Assembly (NCBI GenBank): GCA_946410505.1 | Contig: CAMKAP010000030.1 | Coordinates: 1 to 13,377, forward strand | Length of the DNA: 13,377 nt | Origin: an uncultured Clostridia bacterium | GTDB lineage: Bacteria; Bacillota_A; Clostridia; Oscillospirales; Oscillospiraceae | Direction: 5' to 3' | Shown here: positions 1 to 5,467 of the stretch, in pieces | How positions within the stretch are numbered: the stretch's first letter is position 1 | How the letters are laid out: each line of letters starts with the position of its first letter | Position numbers and translations under genes: made by a program | The notes under the pieces: generated by a model | What the model saw: the letters and a program-made list of their open reading frames with translations, nothing else | Databases searched by the model: none | Told to the model about the DNA's origin: nothing

Positions 1-1279
1 CCTTGAAGGAGTCGACCGAGCAGAACCACTGGGGCGTGGCGCGGAAGATGATGGGCTTCTTGCAGCGCCAGCAGTGGGGGTAGCTGTGCATGATGTTTTC
101 GCTTGCGAACAGGACGCCGCTCTCCTTCATGTCGGCGAGGATGACGGGGTTGGATTCCTCAGTGCCGAGCCCGGCATACTTGCCGGCGTACTCGGTGTGG
201 CGGCCCTGATCGTCCACGGGGACGACCATGTCGGTGCCGTAGCGCATGCAGGTGACATAGTCGTCGGCGCCGAAGCCGGGGGCGGTGTGCACGCAGCCGG
301 TACCGGAATCCATGGTGACGTAGTCGGCCAGCATCAGCAGACTCGTCTTGGGAAGGAAGGGGTGGTCTGCCAGCATGTACTCGAAGAAGGCGCCCTCGTG
401 GGTCTCCACGATCTCATACTCGCTGACGCCGCCCGCGGCCATGACCTTCTCTACCAGCGCCTCGGCGATGACGTACATCTCGCCGTTGGGGACCCTGACG
501 ATGGCGTAGCTGTCGCCCGGGGAGAGGGTGATGCCCAGGTTGCCGGGCAGGGTCCAGATGGTGGTGGTCCAGATCAGGAAGAAGAGCTTCGACTTGTCAA
601 GATGCCCGAGCTTGCCCTTGTCGTCATGGATGGGGAACTTGACGTAGACCGTGGTGACCGGGTCGTCCTGGTACTCGATCTCGGCCTCGGCCAGGGCGGT
701 CTCGTCGTGGGCGCACCAGTAGACGGGCTTGAGGCCCTTGTAGATGTGCCCGTTCTGATACATCTTGCCGAAGATGCGCACTTCGTCGGATTCAAAGCCC
801 TTGTTCATCGTGGTGTAGGGATGCTCCCAGTCGCCGATGACGCCCAGACGCTTGAAGCCCTCGCGCTGCCGGTCAATGTACTTGTTGGCATAGGCCTCGC
901 AGGCGGAGCGGAAATCCGCCACGCTCATGGCCTTGTGGTTGAGCTTCTGCTCCTTGATGATGGCGGACTCGATGGGCATGCCGTGGTTGTCCCAGCCGGG
1001 AATGTAGGGCACGTGGTAGCCGCGCATCATGTAGCTGCGGTTGATGAAGTCCTTGATGGACTTGTTGAGGGCGTGACCCATGTGGATGTCGCCGTTGGAG
1101 AAGGGAGGGCCGTCATGGAGGTTGAAGAGGGGCAGCCCCTCGCTCTTTTTCAGATGCTCGTTATAAATGTCCAGCTCTTCCCAGTGCCGGAGCATATCGG
1201 GTTCCCGCTTGGGAAGGCCGGCGCGCATGGGAAAGTCGGTTTTCGGCAGGTTCAGGGTGGCGTTGAAATCCTTAGACAT
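1..1279 (-). CDS. ileS: Isoleucyl-tRNA synthetase, N-terminal part (cut by left edge)
   Basis: Class I aminoacyl-tRNA synthetase that charges tRNA-Ile with isoleucine in the cytoplasm. The frame stays open from an ATG at 1277-1279 to base 1, giving about 426 residues. A full-length enzyme is about 930, so the C-terminal half, with the KMSKS loop and anticodon-binding domain, lies outside. Visible signatures are LHDGPPFSNGDIHMGHALNK (HIGH motif as HMGH, residues 66-69), the GWDNHGMPIE segment, the CP1 editing-domain motif WTTTIWTLPGN, HTAPGFGADDY (its aspartates match the editing site) and HCWRCKKPIIFR. The LHDGPP/NGDIHMGHALNK style indicates the bacterial type 1 enzyme rather than the eukaryote-like type 2. 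An AGGAG lies 8 nt before the ATG. It follows divIVA across a 147-nt gap with a hairpin terminator, so it probably has its own promoter. Identity is very secure. Confidence 0.97.
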   Translation of the reverse strand, partial: MSKDFNATLNLPKTDFPMRAGLPKREPDMLRHWEELDIYNEHLKKSEGLPLFNLHDGPPFSNGDIHMGHALNKSIKDFINRSYMMRGYHVPYIPGWDNHGMPIESAIIKEQKLNHKAMSVADFRSACEAYANKYIDRQREGFKRLGVIGDWEHPYTTMNKGFESDEVRIFGKMYQNGHIYKGLKPVYWCAHDETALAEAEIEYQDDPVTTVYVKFPIHDDKGKLGHLDKSKLFFLIWTTTIWTLPGNLGITLSPGDSYAIVRVPNGEMYVIAEALVEKVMAAGGVSEYEIVETHEGAFFEYMLADHPFLPKTSLLMLADYVTMDSGTGCVHTAPGFGADDYVTCMRYGTDMVVPVDDQGRHTEYAGKYAGLGTEESNPVILADMKESGVLFASENIMHSYPHCWRCKKPIIFRATPQWFCSVDSFK

Positions 1280-1319
1280 AAGCGTATCTCCTGTAGTTAG
1301 AATCGAAAAGGGAGGGATG

Positions 1320-1350
1320 GCTGCGGGATCGCACGTATATCCTTCGCAGC
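1320..1350 (-). promoter_or_regulatory. Two-tier hairpin in the ileS leader
   Basis: On the minus strand, GCTGCG pairs with CGCAGC, followed inward by a 2-nt AA bulge and a GGAT/ATCC stem around a 9-nt loop. It lies 40 nt upstream of the ileS start. No T-box sequence (TGG-bulge antiterminator element) is visible in the 147-nt gap, although clostridial ileS genes often have one. Whether this hairpin regulates anything is unknown; only the complementarity is seen directly. Confidence 0.35.
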
Positions 1351-1375
1351 AAATGTTTTACGATTGAAGGGAAAG

Positions 1376-1405
1376 CGGGGCGCGCGCCTTTCGGCGCCCG
1401 CCCCG
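1376..1405 (-). terminator. GC-rich hairpin downstream of divIVA, probable terminator
   Basis: Arms of 13 bases at 1376-1388 and 1393-1405 pair with one G-G mismatch around a tetraloop that reads GAAA on the minus strand. It begins 21 nt after the divIVA stop. The downstream tract (CTTTCCCTTC) is pyrimidine-rich but not a clean U-run, so termination may be partial. It would separate the division genes from ileS. Confidence 0.6.
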
Positions 1406-1426
1406 TATAATGCAGATTGCTGAGGC

Positions 1427-2056
1427 TCAGACCGTGAAGGGCTGAGTGCTCTCAAGGCTGGAATCGGGCGCGGACTCTTCGGCGGGGCCCAGATCAATGG
1501 AGAAGTTCATCTCGGGCTGGACCTTGGAAGCGGAATCTTCAATGCTGCGTATGGCGTCGTCCACGTCCGCTTCGCCGGCGGCCTCGTCAGCCTCCGGCTG
1601 GGGAATGTAATCCTGGCTGATCTCATCCAGCTTGCCGATCTGCGCCTCGCACAGGGCGCGAACGTCCTCAAAATACTTGGCGGTGGCGAGCTTGGCCTCC
1701 TCCAGGCGGCGCTCGTACATGCGGGTCTCCTCCTCGATGGAGCCGACGCGGGCCGCAACCTTGGCCTCAGCCTCGGCGATCATGGCTTCACTGCGCTTAC
1801 GGGCGTCCTGCTCGATCTGCACGGCCAGCTTCTGGGCGGAAAGAATGGCGGAGGAGAGGGTCTCCTCGCCGGCGCGGTACTCCTCGATCTTGTCGACGAG
1901 GACCTTCATCTTGCTCTTGAGGACGGAGTTCTCTTTCTGGGCGGCTGTGATCTCATTGGCAAGATCCTCCAGAAAATCGTCCACAGAAGCCATATCGTAG
2001 CCACTGAGGCGGGACTTCTCAAAAGTTTTTTCGCGGATGTCCTGAGCGGTAATCAT
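1427..2056 (-). CDS. divIVA: DivIVA-family cell division/polarity protein
   Basis: DivIVA is a coiled-coil scaffold that binds negatively curved membrane at septa and poles and recruits division-site or polar partners. The 209-residue product starts with the typical membrane-binding domain (MITAQDIREKTFEKSRLSGY, then a VDDFLEDL block). Heptad-rich coiled coil follows from about residue 25 to 145, with many Ala, Glu and Lys, and then an acidic, low-complexity tail. Two starts are possible: GTG at 2068 (213 aa) or ATG at 2056. I chose the ATG because the AAAGGTGG ribosome-binding site at 2065-2072 sits 8 nt before it and overlaps the GTG. The gene lies 38 nt after sepF, as in the Firmicutes ylm-divIVA-ileS neighbourhood, and is probably co-transcribed with it. 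The related GpsB family is shorter, about 100 residues, so DivIVA fits better. Confidence 0.93.
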   Translation of the reverse strand: MITAQDIREKTFEKSRLSGYDMASVDDFLEDLANEITAAQKENSVLKSKMKVLVDKIEEYRAGEETLSSAILSAQKLAVQIEQDARKRSEAMIAEAEAKVAARVGSIEEETRMYERRLEEAKLATAKYFEDVRALCEAQIGKLDEISQDYIPQPEADEAAGEADVDDAIRSIEDSASKVQPEMNFSIDLGPAEESAPDSSLESTQPFTV

Positions 2057-2064
2057 ATCAATAT

Positions 2065-2072
2065 CCACCTTT
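2065..2072 (-). promoter_or_regulatory. Ribosome-binding site that fixes the divIVA start
   Basis: AAAGGTGG on the minus strand is spaced 8 nt from the ATG at 2054-2056. It physically overlaps the in-frame GTG at 2066-2068, which makes that GTG an unlikely start. Confidence 0.7.
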
Positions 2073-2094
2073 CAAAGTTTTCTCTGTATCGAAA

Positions 2095-2658
2095 TTAGAG
2101 GTACTGGCCGGCGCTCTCCGCCTGCTCAGCCTGGGACCCCAGCACGTCCACGTTCTGCGGGGTCACGAAGTAGGTCTTTGCGGAAATGGGGGTGATGCGC
2201 CCGTTGAGCGCGAAGGTGATGCCGGACAGAAAGTCCAGCAGGCGGCGAGCGTTGTCCGTGGGGACGCCCTCCAGCGTCATCACGACGGAGCGGCCTTGGC
2301 TCAGGTGGCTCACCAGCTCCCCGGCTTCGTCAAAGGTCTTGGGGTTGAAGAGAATCACCTGCTGCTCGCTGCCGCCGAATTCGACGACGCGCTCCCGCTT
2401 GGCCTTGGCGCCCTTCTTGAAGCCGAAGCCGCCGAACAGACCGCCGGACGGAGCGGAAGCCGGCTTGGGCGCAGCCTCCTTCGGGGCGCTCTCCGGTTCG
2501 GGCTTTGCGCCGGTCTCCTCGCCAAAAGCGTTCTCAAACTGTATCTGCGCGGCGCTGGGCTGGGCCTGGGGCCTCAGATTGGTCTCGGCGCCTTCGAAAA
2601 AATCATCCTCGTCGTCATACGGTTGGGTGAGCTTACGCAGTTCATCCATGAAACCCAT
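2095..2658 (-). CDS. sepF: SepF, FtsZ-binding division protein
   Basis: SepF polymerises into rings that tether FtsZ filaments to the membrane at the septum and overlaps FtsA in function. The 187-residue protein has the expected three parts. First is a short amphipathic N-terminal helix for membrane binding (MGFMDELRKL, then an acidic stretch). Next is an Ala/Pro-rich flexible linker, about residues 25-90. Last is the globular SepF domain, about 93-175, recognisable from VILFNPKTFDEAGEL, GRSVVMTLEGV, RRLLDFLSGITFALNG and TYFVTPQNVDV. A GGAGG lies 7 nt before the ATG. It sits 24 nt after yggS and 38 nt before divIVA, an arrangement typical of Gram-positive ylmE-sepF-divIVA clusters. The linker is rather Ala/Pro-rich, in line with the high GC content. 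Identification is secure. Confidence 0.96.
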   Translation of the reverse strand: MGFMDELRKLTQPYDDEDDFFEGAETNLRPQAQPSAAQIQFENAFGEETGAKPEPESAPKEAAPKPASAPSGGLFGGFGFKKGAKAKRERVVEFGGSEQQVILFNPKTFDEAGELVSHLSQGRSVVMTLEGVPTDNARRLLDFLSGITFALNGRITPISAKTYFVTPQNVDVLGSQAEQAESAGQYL

Positions 2659-2682
2659 GGTATTGCCTCCGGAAATGCTTCA

Positions 2683-3381
2683 TTACGGATTGTAATTGCG
2701 GGGTCCGAAGATCGCCGTGCCCACGCGGACCAGGTTGGCCCCGCAGGCAATGGCCTCGGTAAAATCGCCGGACATGCCCATAGACAAAAAATCCATAGAT
2801 ACATTATCGTATTTTTTTCTGCCATTGTCAACAAAAAGCTGCTGCATGGCGAGAAAAAAAGGTCGATTTTCGGCGGGCGCGGAGCAGATGGGGGGAATTG
2901 CCATCAGCCCGCGCACAAAAATCCCCTCCAGAGCGGAGGCCGCCGCCAGCGCATCGGCGACCGCCTCCGGGGCAAAGCCGGACTTGGAGCTCTCCCGGCC
3001 AATGTTCACCTCCAGCAGCACGTCCTGTACGATCCCGCGCTTCTGTGCCTCGCGGGAGATGACCTCCAGCAGGGCAAGACTATCTACGCCGTGGATCAGG
3101 GCGGCGAGGCCCACCACCTGGCGGACCTTGTTTTTCTGCAGATGGCCGATGAAATGCAGCTGCGCGCCATCATAGGCGCCCTGCGCCTGCTTTTCCAGCA
3201 TCTCCTGCACCCGGTTTTCGCCGCAGATGTCCACACCGGCGGCGATGGCCTCACGCACACGGTCGGCGTTGTTCATCTTGGTGGCTGCCGCCAGCAGGAT
3301 CTCTTGGGGCTCACGCCCGGCGGCAATGGCGGCGCGCGCCATGGCTTCGCGGACATGCGCCACGTTTTCGGCAATGCTCAT
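2683..3381 (-). CDS. yggS: YggS/YlmE family PLP-binding homeostasis protein
   Basis: Members of this COG0325 family have an alanine-racemase-like TIM barrel, bind pyridoxal 5'-phosphate and help keep PLP and amino-acid pools balanced; no catalytic activity is firmly established. The 232-residue length is typical. The PLP lysine is probably K35 in AAATK. Other family signatures are GENRVQE (54-60), HFIGHLQKNK (76-85), EVNIGRESSKSGF, and the C-terminal block LSMGMSGDF...VRVGTAIFG (199-226), which binds the cofactor phosphate. The start is 4 nt after the stop of the preceding gene, and its ribosome-binding site (AGAGG) overlaps that gene's end, so the two are tightly coupled. It is the ylmE position of the Bacillus-type ylmE-sepF cluster. 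Confidence 0.95.
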   Translation of the reverse strand: MSIAENVAHVREAMARAAIAAGREPQEILLAAATKMNNADRVREAIAAGVDICGENRVQEMLEKQAQGAYDGAQLHFIGHLQKNKVRQVVGLAALIHGVDSLALLEVISREAQKRGIVQDVLLEVNIGRESSKSGFAPEAVADALAAASALEGIFVRGLMAIPPICSAPAENRPFFLAMQQLFVDNGRKKYDNVSMDFLSMGMSGDFTEAIACGANLVRVGTAIFGPRNYNP

Positions 3382-3385
3382 GATT

Positions 3386-3976
3386 TCAGCCTCTTTCTAT
3401 TTCAGCTTCGGTGAAGCGAAGGTTCAGATATTCTCCGCCCTGCAGAAGGCGGAAGAGCAGCAGGGTCCCGCTCTTTTCCTCCCGGACTTCCGTCAGCCGG
3501 GCGGGGACGCTCTCCCCGAAACCCGAAAAGCGCAGGCGGCAGGGCCCGGGTGCCGGCGCCTCTCCGCAGGGGAGGAGGGCGGCGTAATACCAGGCGTTCT
3601 CCTCCACCAGCCGCGCCCGGCCGATCTCGCCGGGAGGCTCGCGGAGAAGCGCCGTAAGATCCTCCGGTGTCAGCGTATCCAGCAGCGCGGGCGTGAGCGT
3701 CTCATAGCCGTCGCAGTCGGTGAAGTAGATACCGCGGCCCGTAAGCCGCTTTCCGTCCTCCGCCCCGGGGACCGGGTCTATGACGCGCTCATTTCGCAGC
3801 GCCACGCCCCGCAGCGCCGTCGGCGCTTCCGGCGGGAGCGGTGAGGGCGCCTCGGTAAGGGCGGAGAGCCCCTCGAAGAGGAAAACGCCCAGATAGCCGC
3901 AGGCGCCCAGAAACAGCAGGGCCGCGACAGCGAGCAGAAAAGGACTCTCCCGGCCCTTATGTATCGACCGTTTCAA
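3386..3976 (-). CDS. Small membrane-anchored protein, HlyD-like (membrane fusion) relative
   Basis: The 196-residue product has one N-terminal membrane segment (about 12-36, from [20 protein letters not shown]) after a basic start, so the remainder should lie outside the membrane. The soluble part carries [32 protein letters not shown], an [11 protein letters not shown] block and a C-terminal LRF...LLLFRL...YLNLRF pattern. From memory this resembles the longer (around 400 aa) HlyD-like adaptor proteins often encoded just upstream of yggS-sepF in Clostridia, but the hairpin/lipoyl middle is largely missing. The apparent start is TTG at 3974-3976, 20 nt inside hfq, with no strong ribosome-binding site; a CTG after GGGAGAG is an alternative. 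Function is unknown. Position suggests co-expression with yggS and sepF. The reading frame is credible, the family assignment only moderate. Confidence 0.75.
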   Translation of the reverse strand: MKRSIHKGRESPFLLAVAALLFLGACGYLGVFLFEGLSALTEAPSPLPPEAPTALRGVALRNERVIDPVPGAEDGKRLTGRGIYFTDCDGYETLTPALLDTLTPEDLTALLREPPGEIGRARLVEENAWYYAALLPCGEAPAPGPCRLRFSGFGESVPARLTEVREEKSGTLLLFRLLQGGEYLNLRFTEAEIERG

Positions 3977-4187
3977 GGCTCAGGGGCCGGGGCGGCACGA
4001 TGGTGGAGATGGCGTGCTTGTAAATGAGCTGCTGCTTGCCCTCGGAATCCAGTACGACGGTGAAACCGTCAAAGCCCTTGACAGTGCCGTGGAGTTGAAA
4101 GCCGTTCATCAGAAACATGGTGACGTTCAGCCGTTCGCGCCGGGCCTGGTTGAGAAAAGCGTCCTGGAGATTGATTTGTTTTTGCAT
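3957..4187 (-). CDS. hfq: RNA chaperone Hfq
   Basis: Hfq forms a hexameric Sm-like ring that binds U-rich and A-rich RNA and can promote small RNA-mRNA pairing; its role in Gram-positives is often mild. The 76-residue protein is a complete core with almost no C-terminal tail, as in other Firmicutes. Key elements are NLQDAFLNQ (proximal-face Gln8 and Asp9), an arginine-rich rim patch RRER (16-19), the Sm1 strands around [16 protein letters not shown], and the Sm2 motif with Tyr56-Lys57-His58 followed by AISTIVPP. The ribosome-binding site GAAGGAG lies 9 nt before the ATG. It follows miaA by 71 nt, the widely conserved miaA-hfq order. Its 3' end overlaps the apparent start of the next gene by 20 nt. 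Confidence 0.97.
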   Translation of the reverse strand: MQKQINLQDAFLNQARRERLNVTMFLMNGFQLHGTVKGFDGFTVVLDSEGKQQLIYKHAISTIVPPRPLSLETVDT

Positions 4188-4216
4188 CTTTGCATGCTCC
4201 TTCTATCTGATAGTTT

Positions 4217-4229
4217 CCGCCTGTGGCGG
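4217..4229. other. Small hairpin between miaA and hfq
   Basis: CCGCC and GGCGG form a perfect 5-bp stem around TGT; GTT and AAC just outside could extend it with bulges. There is no U-run in either direction, so a real terminator is unlikely. It may be a processing or leader structure for hfq, or chance. Confidence 0.2.
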
Positions 4230-4258
4230 TGCAACCATGATAGCGCGGAGCAAGGTCA

Positions 4259-5197
4259 TTATTGTGTCGAAAGCTGTTGCAGGATCTCTTTCAGCGCTTT
4301 GTCGAAATCCGGCGTATGCTCCCAGCAGATCCAGTGGGCGCTTTCGTTTCGCCCGAACCAGGTGAGCTGCCGCTTGGCGTAGCGGCGGCTGTTCATTTTG
4401 ATCAGCTCTGCCGCATCTGTGCCCCTGATCTCCCCCCGCAGGGCCAGCACGGCCTCCTTGTAGCCGATGGCCTGCATGGCCGTGCACTCGGCGGACAGCC
4501 CCTCGTCCAGGAGCCCCTGCACCTCGGCAAAAAGGCCCTCGCCGATCATGCTGTCCACCCGGGCGTCAATGCGCGCGTAGAGTTCTGCCCGGTCCCGGTA
4601 GCGCAGCGCAACGGTGAAGGCCCGGTAGCGGGGCGGGCGGGAGCGGGTCTCCTCGTCGTGGGCGGTGACGGTCTTGCCGGTGAGACGATAGATCTCGATG
4701 GCGCGTACGATGCGGCGCCTGTCCGCCGGGTGGAGCTTTGCCGCCCGCTCCAGATCGAAGGCGCGCAGCGTCTCCAGCATTTTTTCGCCGCCGCGCTCAT
4801 CGTACTCGGCGTTCAGCACAGCGCGCAGGCCCTCGTCGCCCGCGTCCCGCGCGGCGAAATCGCGCCCGGAGAGCAGCGAATCGATATAAAGCCCGGTCCC
4901 GCCGACCAGAATGGGGGTTTTCCCCTCCCGGAGCAGCCGGTCGCAGACTTCGCCCGCCTCGCGCACGTAGCGGGAGACGGAGTAGTCCTCCGAGGGCTCT
5001 GCCACGTCGATCATATGATGGGGCACGGCGGCGCGCTCCGCGGGCGTGGCTTTGGCGGTACCGATGTCCATGCGGCGGTAGATCTGCATGGAGTCGGCGG
5101 AGACGATCTCGCCGTTCAATTGTTTCGCCAGCGCGATGCCCAGCCGGGTCTTGCCCGTGGCCGTCGGCCCGCAGACAACGATGATTTCAGGTTTCAT
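4259..5197 (-). CDS. miaA: tRNA dimethylallyltransferase MiaA
   Basis: MiaA transfers a dimethylallyl group from dimethylallyl pyrophosphate to N6 of A37 in tRNAs that read codons beginning with U, making i6A37, the substrate of MiaB. The 312-residue length matches the family. Seen are the P-loop GPTATGKT (10-17), DSMQIYRRMDIGTAK with catalytic Asp35, HHMIDV, GGTGLYI (99-105), QAIGYKE and the C-terminal RRYAKRQLTWF. I start at the ATG at 5195-5197, directly before the first strand (MKPEIIVVCGP). An in-frame ATG at 5239 would add 14 residues but lies in a perfect hairpin. The frame also stays open to 5434 through a palindromic repeat, giving a basic extension unlike the family. The ribosome-binding site is weak. 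It lies between mutL and hfq, as is common. Confidence 0.96.
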   Translation of the reverse strand: MKPEIIVVCGPTATGKTRLGIALAKQLNGEIVSADSMQIYRRMDIGTAKATPAERAAVPHHMIDVAEPSEDYSVSRYVREAGEVCDRLLREGKTPILVGGTGLYIDSLLSGRDFAARDAGDEGLRAVLNAEYDERGGEKMLETLRAFDLERAAKLHPADRRRIVRAIEIYRLTGKTVTAHDEETRSRPPRYRAFTVALRYRDRAELYARIDARVDSMIGEGLFAEVQGLLDEGLSAECTAMQAIGYKEAVLALRGEIRGTDAAELIKMNSRRYAKRQLTWFGRNESAHWICWEHTPDFDKALKEILQQLSTQ

Positions 5198-5236
5198 GGC
5201 TTTCAAATCCGTCTTGTATTTCGATAGCGGGATCTC

Positions 5237-5261
5237 CATCCTGCCCTCAACGGGCAGGATG
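5237..5261. repeat. Perfect 10-bp inverted repeat upstream of miaA
   Basis: CATCCTGCCC at 5237-5246 and GGGCAGGATG at 5252-5261 are exact complements around a 5-nt loop. In the minus-strand RNA the hairpin would include the alternative in-frame miaA ATG at 5237-5239. There is no U-run, so it does not look like a classical terminator. It lies 39 nt upstream of the preferred miaA start. Confidence 0.75.
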
Positions 5262-5460
5262 CAGACTCTCCGGGTTCTCGCCCCAGAGAGCGGCGCGAGC
5301 GAAGCGAAGCCATTCCGCGAACGGCGTGGCGCAAAAGGCACGGCGTCCTTGGAAGCGTTCTTTTCTTTCTTCCACCGGGCGCGGCGCGTTCTTTCTTTTC
5401 TCAAGAAGAAAAGAAAGAATGGGGGGCGCATCACGCAGGTCCCTGTTTGTGAGCACGAAT
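5262..5460. repeat. Non-coding mutL-miaA spacer with palindromic pyrimidine/purine tracts
   Basis: This stretch of the 270-bp gap has no convincing gene. It contains a polypyrimidine tract at 5358-5373. It also holds a perfect 13-bp inverted repeat: TTCTTTCTTTTCT at 5389-5401 and AGAAAAGAAAGAA at 5407-5419, with loop CAAGA. Between them is a GC-rich part with GCG/GAAGC short reiterations. The make-up differs sharply from both neighbouring genes and resembles small dispersed intergenic palindromic elements. That it is repeated elsewhere in the genome is an inference that cannot be tested here. Confidence 0.5.
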
Positions 5461-5467
5461 AAACGTG

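Noticed and set aside
74..1300. Long plus-strand open frame opposite ileS
   Set aside because: It is antisense to a fully conserved IleS N-terminus; its Gly/Val/His-rich composition is typical of shadow frames in GC-rich coding DNA.
2057..2068. GTG start for divIVA at 2068
   Set aside because: The GTG lies within the ribosome-binding site that serves the ATG at 2056, and the conserved domain begins at that ATG.
2296..3414. 372-codon plus-strand open frame opposite sepF and yggS
   Set aside because: Both minus-strand genes have clear family motifs and ribosome-binding sites; the plus frame has no recognisable domain and crosses two genes.
5389..5419. The 13-bp purine/pyrimidine palindrome as the mutL terminator
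   Set aside because: The stem is AT-rich with no U-run after it in the mutL transcript, and miaA follows on the same strand; a repeat or processing structure fits better.
5198..5434. N-terminal extension of MiaA by up to 79 residues
   Set aside because: The extension is translated from a palindromic non-coding spacer, is highly basic, and no MiaA I know has it; the conserved protein begins at 5197.
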